From assembly GCA_021779635.1 (NCBI GenBank), contig JAJYAH010000188.1, positions 1 to 10,092 of the forward strand: 10,092 bases of DNA. Reading direction: 5' to 3'. The notes under the pieces are model-generated. The model saw nothing but the letters and a program-made list of their open reading frames with translations, searched no databases and was not told the origin of the DNA. Each line of letters opens with the position of its first letter. Within the stretch, counting starts at the first letter, position 1. Shown in pieces: positions 1 to 7,798 of this stretch. Made by a program: the position numbers and the translations under genes. Origin of the DNA: Pseudomonadota bacterium (lineage in GTDB: Bacteria > Pseudomonadota > Alphaproteobacteria > Rhizobiales > Xanthobacteraceae).

Positions 1-1
1 C

Positions 2-481
2 GCCGCTTTTCTCCTCTTCCGACGATTTCCCGCCAACGCCGAGTCCCCCGCGATCCTGGTTCATAAGGATCCAAATTGCAGTTGCTGTTCGGGTTGGGTG
101 AAGCATCTCAAAGACGCCGGCTTCGCCGTTACGGTGGAGGAGACCACAGGTCTTCAACCGGTCAGGAAGCGATTAGGGGTACCGGCCGATCTTGCGGCCT
201 GCCACACCGCTGAGGTGGAAGGATAGGTGCTGGAGGGACATGTCCCGGCGGTAGCCGTCCGGCGACTTCTGGCGGAACGACCGACCGCCATCGGATTGTC
301 CGTCCCTGGCATGCCCGCCGGCTCGCCGGGAATGGAAGGGGGAACACCCCAACGGTACGACGTCATTCTGTTCGGAAAGACTGGCCGACAACCCTTTATG
401 CACTGGTTCGGAAAATGTCGGATGAGGTGCCAACGGTACGCTAACCATCTGTGTTTTCGCTACTTTAGCACGCTCGATTAG
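2..481 (+). pseudogene. DUF411 metal-binding protein, 5' end outside window, interrupted by in-frame TAG
   Basis: Frame 2 is open from the window edge and reads a DUF411 protein. DUF411 proteins are small exported proteins, often beside copper/silver resistance genes, and their exact biochemical role is unproven. Visible landmarks are ILVHKDPNCSCCSGW (about 53-97, with the CxCC metal-ligand motif), then GVPADLAACHTAEVEG, a TAG stop at 224-226, and in the same frame VLEGHVPAVAVRRLLAERP and VPGMPAGSPGMEGG. In the family the segment normally reads about '...GGYVVEGHVP', so the stop sits where a Tyr codon (TAT/TAC) is expected, which is a one-base nonsense change. The residues after YDVILFGKTGRQPFM run into a tail (to 481) that does not look like the family end. 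The start codon is not in the window; a GTG at 227 could only make the C-terminal half without the Cys motif. Family call is strong; whether it is dead is inferred. Confidence 0.85.
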
Positions 482-544
482 CTATCTGGCGAACATGCGG
501 GGGAACAACCTTCCCAAGTTCCCCATTCCGTGTGATGATAGGTC

Positions 545-901
545 ATGAATCTCTACCGACTCATCGCTCGTCTGCTTGCGGTCTTTGTGATCGTTGGGCT
601 GGTTGCTGCGCCGCTGGTGACGCCGGCGGCGGCAAAACGGCTGGCTGCCGCCGAGATGAGCGATATGACCGCGATGTCAGGCGACATGCCGTGCTGTCCC
701 GACGGACAGAAAGACAAAGGCTGCCAAGATTGCCCGCTCGTCGCGATGTGCATGCTGACAATCGCTCAGGCTGAACCGTCCCCGACAAACGGTATCCAGG
801 TTTCTTTCCAGGCCCACAGGCTGTCCTTCGCTCTCGTCGACTTGATCGCCGACGGCCTCGTCGGTTCTCCTCCAGACCATCCCCCTCGAATCCTGATCTG
901 A
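545..901 (+). CDS. Small exported Cys/Met-rich protein, putative periplasmic metal binder
   Basis: 118 aa. Residues 2-30 form a signal peptide (basic MNLYRLIAR, hydrophobic LLAVFVIVGLVAAPLV, cleavage likely after PAAA). The mature start is rich in Met (38, 41, 44, 48) and is followed by five Cys: the pair at 50-51, then 60, 63 (CQDC) and 69, with Met 68 and 70 alongside. The C-terminal third has a short hydrophobic stretch and ends PPDHPPRILI. I know of no named domain. Similar short proteins occur at the head of Cus-type operons in Rhizobiales (from memory, not checked). The Met/Cys cluster and the location before a Cu/Ag exporter suggest periplasmic Cu(I) binding; this is inference. The Shine-Dalgarno sequence is weak (ATAGG just before the ATG). 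A GTG at 532 opens a different frame that I regard as a shadow. Confidence 0.75.
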   Translation: MNLYRLIARLLAVFVIVGLVAAPLVTPAAAKRLAAAEMSDMTAMSGDMPCCPDGQKDKGCQDCPLVAMCMLTIAQAEPSPTNGIQVSFQAHRLSFALVDLIADGLVGSPPDHPPRILI

Positions 902-903
902 TC

Positions 904-949
904 GGCGTCACCACGCCGTCTGCTGCTGCGCGGTCCTAGGGTCGCGCAG
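904..949 (+). repeat. Two adjacent intergenic hairpins
   Basis: In the 98-base gap between the Cys-rich protein and the YtkA-like gene there are two perfect inverted repeats. GGCGT (904-908) pairs with ACGCC (913-917) over a 4-base loop. CTGCGCG (926-932) pairs with CGCGCAG (943-949) around a 10-base centre containing the palindrome CCTAGG. Neither is followed by a T run, so these are not classical intrinsic terminators. They could stabilise or process the mRNA, or be an operator; nothing in the sequence decides this. Confidence 0.35.
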
Positions 950-999
950 ATAAACGCATACCGCCGTTCGCGGCACATCAGGACATCGAGGATTTCAAA

Positions 1000-1404
1000 A
1001 TGAAGAGCTACAACTTCGCGCGCGCCTTTCAGGCCGCGCTGATCGGCGTTGCCATGACCGAGTCGGCCACGCTCGCGCGTGCCGACATCAAGGACTACGA
1101 ATTCCAACTTGTCGACCAGACTGTCAAGAAAGGCGACGCGATCATCGCGGTTCGCCTCATCCATAAGCCCGACGGCAAGCCCGTGCCCGATGCGGTCATT
1201 TTCGCGACACGGCTGGATATGACTCCTGACGGCATGCAGGAGATGGCGACCAAGATTGCGCCGATGCCAAGCACGGAGCCTGGCGTTTACAAGTTCAAGG
1301 CAAACGTGAGCATGGCCGGAGGCTGGCAGCTTTCGCTCGGCGCCAAGGTGCAAGGCGAAACCGGTACAGTCGAGAGCAAACTCGTCATCAAGGCAACGCC
1401 GTGA
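1000..1404 (+). CDS. YtkA/FixH-like periplasmic protein
   Basis: 134 aa. A signal peptide covers residues 1-28 (MKSYNFARAF..., cleavage likely after ARA). The mature part looks like a YtkA-like beta-sandwich domain: YEFQLVDQTVKKGDAIIAVRL as first strands, the substrate-side segment HKPDGKPVPDAVIFATRLDM, and the C-terminal GGWQLSLGAKVQGETG signature of this group. His55 and Met74, 79, 82, 89 and 105 are potential copper ligands. Proteins of this type recur beside Cus pumps and copper-cofactor genes; the precise job is unknown, and copper binding or delivery is inference. GAGGA at 988-992 lies 7 bases before the ATG and supports this start. Its TGA overlaps the GTG of the next small ORF (GTGA), suggesting coupled translation. 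Confidence 0.8.
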   Translation: MKSYNFARAFQAALIGVAMTESATLARADIKDYEFQLVDQTVKKGDAIIAVRLIHKPDGKPVPDAVIFATRLDMTPDGMQEMATKIAPMPSTEPGVYKFKANVSMAGGWQLSLGAKVQGETGTVESKLVIKATP

Positions 1405-1553
1405 TCCCCCCGGCCGGAATCACTCGGCTCGCAGCCATTGGGGCAACCACAGCGGTGCTGTGGTTGTCTCCGGCATTGGCTGGCGACCAGACCGTGCCCG
1501 GGGCCACAGTGGAAAGCTTCGTGACAATTGCCAAACGCCTGGTCTCGCTATGA
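1401..1553 (+). pseudogene. N-terminal remnant of a TolC-family outer-membrane channel gene (50 codons)
   Basis: This ORF starts GTG at 1401, overlapping the TGA of the YtkA-like gene, and stops TGA at 1551-1553, overlapping the ATG of cusB. It encodes 50 aa. Residues 1-27 are a clean signal peptide (TRLAAIGATTAVLWLSPALA, cleaved before GDQ), then TVPGATVESFVTIAKRL, then VSL and stop. A leader followed by 'PGATVES...AKRL' resembles the mature start of TolC-like channels in alphaproteobacterial Cus operons, where the next residues are usually about 'SPELAAAALDA'. Here the remaining roughly 400 residues are missing. The simplest reading is an in-frame deletion that kept the two ends. Because cusB has no visible Shine-Dalgarno sequence, translation of this remnant may still serve to load ribosomes onto cusB. 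The alternative is a genuine tiny exported peptide. The ORF itself is certain; the TolC origin is from recalled family resemblance. Confidence 0.6.
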
Positions 1554-2983
1554 AAAGGTTAGTAAGCCCTCTTTTGATCGTAGCCCTGATCCTGGCTGCT
1601 GGAGTGGTTGGATTGGCCGTCGGGCGGTCGAACGGTCCGCTTCCGGGATGGCTTTCCGCCGTACTTCCTGCAGTAGCGAAGCCGAACCCTACTGAGTCGG
1701 CAGCGACCGGACCGATCATCTATTACCGGGATCCGGACGGCCTGGCCGCGTATTCGCCATCGCCCATGAAGACACCCGCCGGCAAGCCATATTCGGCTGT
1801 CCGCAGCAGTGAAGATGTAAGCTTCGAGGAGAAAGCTCCGGAAGCAATGGCTGCGAAGGGCGGCGATTCCCATCGGATCCGCTTTTATCGCAATCCGATG
1901 GGCCTTCCGGACACGTCGCCGACCCCGAAAAAAGATTCAATGGGGATGGACTATCTGCCCGTCTATGAGGGCGACCAGGACGACGACGACTCCGTCAAGC
2001 TCAGCGCAGGCAAACTACAGAAGGCAGGCGTTCAGACCGAGGTCGCGGAACGGCGCACCCTGAACACGATGGTTCGTGCACCGGGCTCCGTTGAGGAGGA
2101 TGAGCGCCGTAGATCGGTGGTGTCGCTGCGTTTCGAAGGCTTCATCGACACCGTCAGCAACGTCACCACCGGCACTCATGTCCACAAGGGTGAGCCGCTG
2201 ATGCGCATCTACGGGCCCAACCTGTCGAGCGCCGCCGCCGAATATCTGTCGGCTCTCAATGCCCGCCCGGACGCCGGCATAAGCAATCAGGCCTTGAAAG
2301 GCGCGCGCCGGCGCCTCGAAAATCTTGGGGCGCCCGAGGCGTTTATTGCCGATATCGAGCGTACGCGCGAAGTACCGGTCTACGTGACTTGGCCTGCGCC
2401 GCAGGACGGCGAGATCGTGGAGCGGATGGCCGTCAACGGCATGCGGGCAGCGCCGGGCGACGTACTGTTTCGGATTGTCGATCATGATGTGGTCTGGGTG
2501 ATGGTCGACGTCGCTGAACGCGATCTCGGACTCATTGAAGTCGGGCAAAAGGTTGTCGTCCGCCCGCGGGCGCATCCGGACCATCCCTTCACCGGCAAGG
2601 TCACGGTGATCTACCCGCACTTGAAGATGGAGACCCGCACAGCGCGAATAAGAATCGAGCTGCCTAATCCGGACGATGTGCTGCTTCCGGACATGTATGC
2701 GGATGTGGAAATTGCCACAGGAACGGAAGCTCCTGTTGTGACTGTGTCAAACAGCGCCGTCATCGATAGCGGGGAACGGCAAGTCGTGCTTCTTGCCAAG
2801 GGCGACGGTCGCTTTGAACCCCGCGCAGTGAAGCTCGGGCGCCGAGGCGGCGGCTACGTCGAAATCAGGGAAGGAGTTGCCGAAGGCGACAAGGTCGTGG
2901 TTTCCGCGAACTTCCTGATCGACGCCGAAAGCAACCTGAAAGCCGCGCTGAATGGTCTCGACCCCGGGGAGAAATCGCAATGA
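1550..2983 (+). CDS. cusB: CusB-type periplasmic adaptor of Cu/Ag RND efflux
   Basis: 477 aa from the ATG at 1550. This is the membrane-fusion protein that links the RND pump to the outer-membrane channel and passes Cu(I)/Ag(I) to it. Residues 1-26 (MKRLVSPLLIVALILAAGVVG) form a signal anchor. Two heavy-metal-binding-domain motifs follow in tandem: a divergent one at about 56-84 (IIYYRDPDG...SPMKTPAGKPYSAV) and a canonical one at about 110-139 (FYRNPMGLPDTSPTPKKDSMGMDYLPVY). An acidic linker (DQDDDD) precedes the barrel-sandwich/lipoyl and helical hairpin region (about 170-280: GFIDTVSNVTTGTHVHKGE, IYGPNLSSAAAEYLSAL), the beta-barrel region (about 310-390: VWVMVDVAERDLGLIEVGQ), and a membrane-proximal domain ending SNLKAALNG. 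A GTG at 1460 would extend the frame, but the 30 extra residues are polar and would bury the signal anchor, so I reject it. The start overlaps the preceding ORF's stop (ATGA) and has no Shine-Dalgarno sequence, so coupling is likely. Confidence 0.95.
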   Translation: MKRLVSPLLIVALILAAGVVGLAVGRSNGPLPGWLSAVLPAVAKPNPTESAATGPIIYYRDPDGLAAYSPSPMKTPAGKPYSAVRSSEDVSFEEKAPEAMAAKGGDSHRIRFYRNPMGLPDTSPTPKKDSMGMDYLPVYEGDQDDDDSVKLSAGKLQKAGVQTEVAERRTLNTMVRAPGSVEEDERRRSVVSLRFEGFIDTVSNVTTGTHVHKGEPLMRIYGPNLSSAAAEYLSALNARPDAGISNQALKGARRRLENLGAPEAFIADIERTREVPVYVTWPAPQDGEIVERMAVNGMRAAPGDVLFRIVDHDVVWVMVDVAERDLGLIEVGQKVVVRPRAHPDHPFTGKVTVIYPHLKMETRTARIRIELPNPDDVLLPDMYADVEIATGTEAPVVTVSNSAVIDSGERQVVLLAKGDGRFEPRAVKLGRRGGGYVEIREGVAEGDKVVVSANFLIDAESNLKAALNGLDPGEKSQ

Positions 2984-5900
2984 TCGCGGGGCTCATTAAC
3001 TGGTCGGCCCGCAACCTGATGCTGGTTCTGATCGGCGTGGTCTTCGTTGTGGCAGCCGGGGTCTATTCGCTGCAACACTCGGCGCTCGATGCCATTCCGG
3101 ACCTCTCCGACACCCAGGTGATCGTTTATACCGACTACCAGGGTCAGGCACCGCAGGTCATCGAGGACCAAGTCACCTATCCGCTCACGACGGCGATGCT
3201 GACCGTTCCGAAATCGAAAGTGGTGCGGGGATTCTCGTTCTTCGGCGTATCGTTCGTGTACATCATCTTCGAGGATGGTACCGATATCTATTGGGCGCGC
3301 TCGCGTGTTCTGGAATATCTCAACGCCGCTGCGCGCAAATTGCCGGCGGGCGTCACACCCACCTTGGGACCGGATGCGACCGGCGTTGGCTGGGTCTACC
3401 AATACGCGCTGCAGTCCAAGGATAAATCCCTGGCCAATCTGCGATCTCTGCAGGACTGGACCATCCGCTACGGTATCTCAAAGGCGGAAGGCGTCGCCGA
3501 AGTCGCAAGCGTCGGCGGCTTCGTCAAACAATACAATATTATCGTCGATCCGAACCGGTTGAAGGCGCTGGATATCCCGCTTTCGAAGGTGCGCGACGCG
3601 GTCCGCGGCAGCAACATGGATGTCGGCGGTCGCACGGTAGAGATGTCGGAATTCGAATTCATCGTGCGCGGACGCGGTTACGTCAAAAGCCTCGCCGACC
3701 TCTCGAACATCGTTCTGAAGGTCAACAAGAGCACGCCGGTCCTGCTGAAGGACGTTGCGCGGGTCGAGCTTGGCCCGGACGAACGCCGAGGTATTACCGA
3801 ACTCAATGGCGAGGGCGAGGTCGCCAGCGGCATCGTCCTGCAACGTTTCGGTCAGAACGCGCTTGACGTCATCGATAATGTGAAGGCGCGTTTCGCCGAA
3901 ATGGCGTCGGCTTTGCCGAAAGACGTGCATATCATACCGGTCTATGACCGGTCGAACCTGATCCACAGCGCGATCGAGACGCTGAGGCGGACCCTTACCG
4001 AAGAGAGCATCGTCGTCGCGCTCGTCTGCATCGTGTTTCTGCTGCATGTGCGCAGCGCACTTGTCGCCATCGTAATGCTTCCGGTCGGCATCCTGATGGC
4101 GTTTACCGCCATGAAGCCGCTTGGCATCGGTTCGAACATCATGAGCCTCGGCGGCATCGCAATCGCGATCGGCGCCATGATCGACGGCGCCATCGTCATG
4201 ATAGAGAACGCTCATAAACATCTCGAACGCGCGCTTCCTGACAAGCCCCGCCTGGAAGTCCTGATCGAGGCGGCGAGCGAGGTTGGTCCCGCACTGTTTT
4301 TTAGCCTGCTGATCATCACGGTGTCGTTCCTGCCGATCTTCACCATGGAGTCGCAGGAAGGGCGTCTGTTCAGTCCGCTGGCATTCACCAAAACGTTCTC
4401 GATGGCGGCCGCCGCGATCCTGTCGATCACTCTGGTTCCGGCACTGATGGTGCTGTTCGTGCGCGGCAAGATTATTCCGGAACACAAGAATCCGATCAAC
4501 CGGCTCCTGATTTGGATCTACCGCCCGCTGATCCGCGGGGTGTTGAAGGCCAAGACGCTGACGATCCTTCTCGCGGTTGCCGCACTGGCTGTGAGCCTCT
4601 GGCCGGCCCGGCAACTCGGGACGGAATTCATGCCGATCCTCAATGAAGGCACGTTGATGTACATGCCGACGACGTTGCCCGGCATTTCCGTGACCAAGGC
4701 GGCGGAGCTCCTTCAGACCCAGAACAAGATCATCAAGACCTTTCCTGAGGTGGAGTCGGTCTACGGCAAGTCGGGACGCGCCGAGACCGCGACCGATCCT
4801 GCGCCGACCGAGATGTTCGAGACCATCGTCAACCTCAAACCCAAGGAGGAGTGGCCCACCGGCCTGACGGTCGACGGCCTGATCGCCAAGCTGGACAAGG
4901 CCCTGCAATTTCCGGGCGTCTCCAACGCATGGACCATGCCGATCAAGGCCCGCACCGATATGCTCGCGACCGGCATCCGTACACCAATCGGCATCAAGGT
5001 CCTTGGTACCGACCTTGTCGAGATGGACAAGTTGGCGCGACAGATCGAAACCGTCGTGAGGGCCGTGCCTGGTACATCGAGCGCCTACGCGGAGCGCGTG
5101 ATCGGCGGCTACTATCTCGACGTCGTTCCCAATCGCGAGGCGCTTGCGCGCTACGGCCTCATGGTCAGCGACGTCCAGGACACCGTGTCGTCCGCGCTTG
5201 GCGGAGAGACGGTCACCACCACGGTTGAAGGCCGGGAGCGCTACGGCGTCAACGTGCGCTATCCGCGAGATCTGCGCAGCGACCCCCAATCGATCGCGCG
5301 CGACGTGCTCATTTCGATGCCAGGCGGCGGGACCGTCCCGCTGGGAGAAGTCGCGGCCATCGATCTGAAGCGTGGTCCGACATCGATCCGGACCGAGAAC
5401 GGCCAACTCGCGGTGTACATCTTCGTGGACATCCGCGACCGCGATCTCGGAGGTTACGTCGCCGACGCCAAGGCGGCCGTGGCCGCCAGCGTGCAGTTCC
5501 CGCCCGGGAACTACGTGGTCTGGAGCGGACAGTTCGAATACCTGGAACGCGCTACGGCGCGGCTCAAGATCGTCGTGCCGGTAACGCTGCTGATCATCTT
5601 CCTGCTGCTTTATCTCAATTTCCGTCGGCTGACCGAGACCCTGATCGTGATGCTGTCGCTGCCGTTCGCGCTGGTCGGCGGATTTTGGCTCATGTGGTGG
5701 CTTGGCTTCAACATATCCGTCGCCGTAGCCGTCGGCTTCATCGCGTTGGCAGGCGTCGCGGCCGAGACCGGCGTCATCATGCTGATCTATCTCGACCACG
5801 CAATGAAGGAACTCCAGGCGGAGCGGGCAGCGGAAGGCAAGGAGTTTACGCGGGCCGACCTGAACGCGGCCATCATGCTGGGCGCGGTAGAACGCGTGCG

Positions 5901-6177
5901 ACCCAAGATGATGACCGTCGTCGCCATCATGGCCGGCCTCATTCCGATCCTCTGGAGCACCGGCGCCGGATCCGAGGTCATGCAGCGGATCGCGGTGCCG
6001 ATGATCGGCGGCATGATCTCCTCGACCGTCCTAACGCTCATCGTGATCCCGGCCGTCTACGCCCTGATCAAGGGATTCGGGCTGCCACGCGCGCCGGCCG
6101 ATGCCGTTCCCGCTGAAGTCGAGATCCCGCAGCACGCTTCGGCAAGCGCCCTACAACGTGCGGAAGCAGCGGAATGA
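2980..6177 (+). CDS. cusA: CusA-type heavy-metal RND efflux pump
   Basis: 1065 aa, full length for the CzcA/CusA family. It is an inner-membrane proton-driven trimer that exports Cu(I)/Ag(I). TM1 is at about 12-30, followed by DAIPDLSDTQVIVYTDYQGQAP and the first porter domain; a block of membrane helices spans about 340-540, the second porter domain follows, and the last helices span about 863-1030. The three Met that bind Cu(I)/Ag(I) in E. coli CusA (573, 623, 672) align with M562 (LMYMPTTLPG), M612 (TEMFETIVNLKP) and M661 (TDMLATGIRTP), each offset by exactly 11. The proton-relay residues D405, E939 and K984 correspond to D402 (GAMIDGAIVMIENAHKHLE), E929 (AGVAAETGVIML) and K976 (RVRPKMMTV). 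This supports Cu/Ag specificity over Co/Zn/Cd. The ATG overlaps the cusB stop (ATGA) and has GGGGAG at 2966-2971. No frameshift or missing motif is seen. The C-terminal tail after residue 1033 is Ala/Glu-rich and variable. Confidence 0.97.
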   Translation: MIAGLINWSARNLMLVLIGVVFVVAAGVYSLQHSALDAIPDLSDTQVIVYTDYQGQAPQVIEDQVTYPLTTAMLTVPKSKVVRGFSFFGVSFVYIIFEDGTDIYWARSRVLEYLNAAARKLPAGVTPTLGPDATGVGWVYQYALQSKDKSLANLRSLQDWTIRYGISKAEGVAEVASVGGFVKQYNIIVDPNRLKALDIPLSKVRDAVRGSNMDVGGRTVEMSEFEFIVRGRGYVKSLADLSNIVLKVNKSTPVLLKDVARVELGPDERRGITELNGEGEVASGIVLQRFGQNALDVIDNVKARFAEMASALPKDVHIIPVYDRSNLIHSAIETLRRTLTEESIVVALVCIVFLLHVRSALVAIVMLPVGILMAFTAMKPLGIGSNIMSLGGIAIAIGAMIDGAIVMIENAHKHLERALPDKPRLEVLIEAASEVGPALFFSLLIITVSFLPIFTMESQEGRLFSPLAFTKTFSMAAAAILSITLVPALMVLFVRGKIIPEHKNPINRLLIWIYRPLIRGVLKAKTLTILLAVAALAVSLWPARQLGTEFMPILNEGTLMYMPTTLPGISVTKAAELLQTQNKIIKTFPEVESVYGKSGRAETATDPAPTEMFETIVNLKPKEEWPTGLTVDGLIAKLDKALQFPGVSNAWTMPIKARTDMLATGIRTPIGIKVLGTDLVEMDKLARQIETVVRAVPGTSSAYAERVIGGYYLDVVPNREALARYGLMVSDVQDTVSSALGGETVTTTVEGRERYGVNVRYPRDLRSDPQSIARDVLISMPGGGTVPLGEVAAIDLKRGPTSIRTENGQLAVYIFVDIRDRDLGGYVADAKAAVAASVQFPPGNYVVWSGQFEYLERATARLKIVVPVTLLIIFLLLYLNFRRLTETLIVMLSLPFALVGGFWLMWWLGFNISVAVAVGFIALAGVAAETGVIMLIYLDHAMKELQAERAAEGKEFTRADLNAAIMLGAVERVRPKMMTVVAIMAGLIPILWSTGAGSEVMQRIAVPMIGGMISSTVLTLIVIPAVYALIKGFGLPRAPADAVPAEVEIPQHASASALQRAEAAE

Positions 6178-6403
6178 TCGCAACAGTGCGACGCCGGACG
6201 GGATGGAACGGGTTCGCTGGTTCCGCGATTCCTGGGACGCGCGATCCCGCAGGCTGCGACCCGGCCAGGCATCCGTTGCGGCGGACGCGCAGGTCCGACC
6301 GGGCAGTTTGCCGACGTAACCATTCAGCCGGGCCCATCATCGTCGGCAGCCATGCTTGCGCCTGTAGTTGCCGGCCCGGGTACAAGAAACGGCGAGGGGG
6401 CCC
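6178..6403 (+). other. cusA-tolC spacer with stem-loop potential
   Basis: The 226 bases between cusA and the channel gene contain no ORF that I find convincing. A frame starting with an ATG that overlaps the cusA stop (6174) is open to 6407, but it is Arg/Pro-rich and unlike any family I know. Two stem-loops are visible: GGAAC (6205-6209) with GTTCC (6220-6224), and a longer imperfect one at 6231-6253 (CCTGGGA against TCCC..AGG with a two-base bulge). There is no T run. The spacer breaks the tight overlaps seen upstream, so the channel gene may be less strongly expressed, have its own promoter, or have been added later. Confidence 0.3.
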
Positions 6404-7798
6404 ATGAGCAGTTCTATTTCGATTTGCGGGCGTGCGACGGTCGTGCTCCTGGTTGGCCTGTCGGGCTGCACTATCCACCCTCCCGGCGAGTTCGAAGAGC
6501 GCGCCGCGGCCGTGAAGATGGGGAAGCCATTCGAGAAGCCAGCCGAAATCCGCGAGATACCACCACTTCCGGCAAACCCAACTTCCGACCGGTTGGTGGA
6601 ATACGCAATGCTCAACAACGCCGACTTGGAGCAGCGCTATTGGGATTGGCGGTCGGCGATCGAGCAGATACCGCAGGACGCCACCCAGACCACGACGGTC
6701 AACCTGGCGGCTGCATCAACCATCACCAACGGACACACCAGTTGGGGAAGCAGTTCGCTGACTCTCGGCAACGATCCCATGACCGACATCAAGTGGCCGG
6801 GCAAGCTGGATGCGGCCGCCAAGCAAACGCTGGAGAACGCTCGGGCCACGGGCAGGCGCTTCATCAAGGCCAAATACGACCTGCGGTACAAGGTGCTCCG
6901 CGCCTACTACGACTATGCATTGAACGCAGAACTGATCCGCCTGGAGCAGAGCAATCAGCGATTGCTTCAGACAATCGCGAAGGTGGCTGAAGACCGTAAC
7001 CGCGCCGGCAGCACAACCGGCCAGCGAGATGTGCTGAAGTCGAGCAACGAAGCCGATCTGTCGGTCAACGAGATCGCCAGCATGCGATCGCAGCTACCGA
7101 GTCAGAGGGCCGCGATCAACGCGCTCCTGAGTCGTCCCGCAGGTGCGCCATTGCCCGTCCCGACGAAATTGCCGGCGCCGCGACGGGTGGTCTACCGGGC
7201 CGAAGACCTGGTCGAAATGGCGGCGAAACAGAACCCGGAGTTGGTCGCGCTCGCCGATGAGATTCGTGGCCGCGGCGAGGGGATACGGCTTGCCGAACTT
7301 CAATACGTTCCTGATTTCAATCTGAGTTTAGGCACCGACCTGATGGGGGTCACACAATCACTCTTGGCGCAGGCAACGATCCCGATTTTCCGCTACGAGG
7401 CGCTCAACGCGGCCATTGCGCAGGCCGAAGCCAAGCTTCGCGCCTCCGAGGCCATGCGCCGCCAGGTCGGAAATAACCTAACGGCACAGGTGATTGCGGA
7501 CATCGCGATCATTCGGGATGCCGGCCGTCAACTCGACTTGTTCGACCACACCATCCTTCCTCGCGCCCGCCAGGTCGTTTCCGTCGCCCGGACCGCGTTT
7601 GAAACCGGCGACGCGTCTCAATCGGACGCCGCTTCGCTGCTCAATCTTTTGGATGATCAACGATCGTTGATTGCCATTGAACGTCTCGCTGCCAAGCTCA
7701 GGATCACGCAAGCGACCTATCTTGCGGAGCTTGAGTCGATCACGACCAGCGATCTAACGAGTCCCCCTCATGGGGACAGGCGAGCGGCAGCCCAATAG
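6404..7798 (+). CDS. TolC-superfamily outer-membrane efflux lipoprotein (CusC-like role)
   Basis: 464 aa from the ATG at 6404. It is predicted to be the outer-membrane exit duct for the CusAB pump. An N-terminal lipoprotein signal ends in the lipobox LSGC, with Cys22 as the lipidated residue (ATVVLLVGLSGCTIHPPGE). The body has the two-repeat, helix-rich layout of the TolC/OEP family: the first half includes LVEYAMLNNADLEQRYWDWR, YDLRYKVLRAYYDYALNAEL and RAGSTTGQRDVLKS; the second half restarts at about 270 with EMAAKQNPELVALADEIRGR and runs through VPDFNLSLGTDL, coiled-coil helices rich in Ala/Gln/Glu, and FETGDASQSDAASLLNLLDDQR. GAGG at 6394-6397, inside a GAGGGGG run, lies about 6 bases before the ATG. 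An upstream TTG (6368) is in frame but adds residues before the lipoprotein signal. The downstream location and the lipobox differ from the non-lipoprotein channel remnant at 1401-1553. The role with cusAB is inferred from context. Confidence 0.9.
   Translation: MSSSISICGRATVVLLVGLSGCTIHPPGEFEERAAAVKMGKPFEKPAEIREIPPLPANPTSDRLVEYAMLNNADLEQRYWDWRSAIEQIPQDATQTTTVNLAAASTITNGHTSWGSSSLTLGNDPMTDIKWPGKLDAAAKQTLENARATGRRFIKAKYDLRYKVLRAYYDYALNAELIRLEQSNQRLLQTIAKVAEDRNRAGSTTGQRDVLKSSNEADLSVNEIASMRSQLPSQRAAINALLSRPAGAPLPVPTKLPAPRRVVYRAEDLVEMAAKQNPELVALADEIRGRGEGIRLAELQYVPDFNLSLGTDLMGVTQSLLAQATIPIFRYEALNAAIAQAEAKLRASEAMRRQVGNNLTAQVIADIAIIRDAGRQLDLFDHTILPRARQVVSVARTAFETGDASQSDAASLLNLLDDQRSLIAIERLAAKLRITQATYLAELESITTSDLTSPPHGDRRAAAQ

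Noticed and set aside
766..1353. A 195-codon open frame on the - strand across the Cys-rich and YtkA-like genes
   Set aside because: It spans two well-supported + strand genes and their gap, has no signal or domain, and looks like codon-bias shadow.
1460..1549. Upstream GTG start extending cusB by 30 residues
   Set aside because: The extension is polar, would sit before the signal anchor, and overlaps the TolC-remnant ORF; the ATG at 1550 with ATGA overlap is better.
3478..5799. A 773-codon open frame on the - strand
   Set aside because: It is the antisense shadow of cusA; composition is Arg/His/Asp-rich with no domain, as expected from the complement of a GC-rich gene, whereas the + strand frame has every CusA landmark.
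6174..6407. An ORF starting with an ATG that overlaps the cusA stop
   Set aside because: The ATGA overlap is tempting, but the product is Arg/Pro/Gly-rich without a signal or motif, and it runs into the channel gene's start.
7761..7777. Perfect hairpin GTCCCC-loop-GGGGAC as terminator of the efflux operon
   Set aside because: It lies inside the last codons of the channel gene, has a 6-bp stem and is not followed by a T run.
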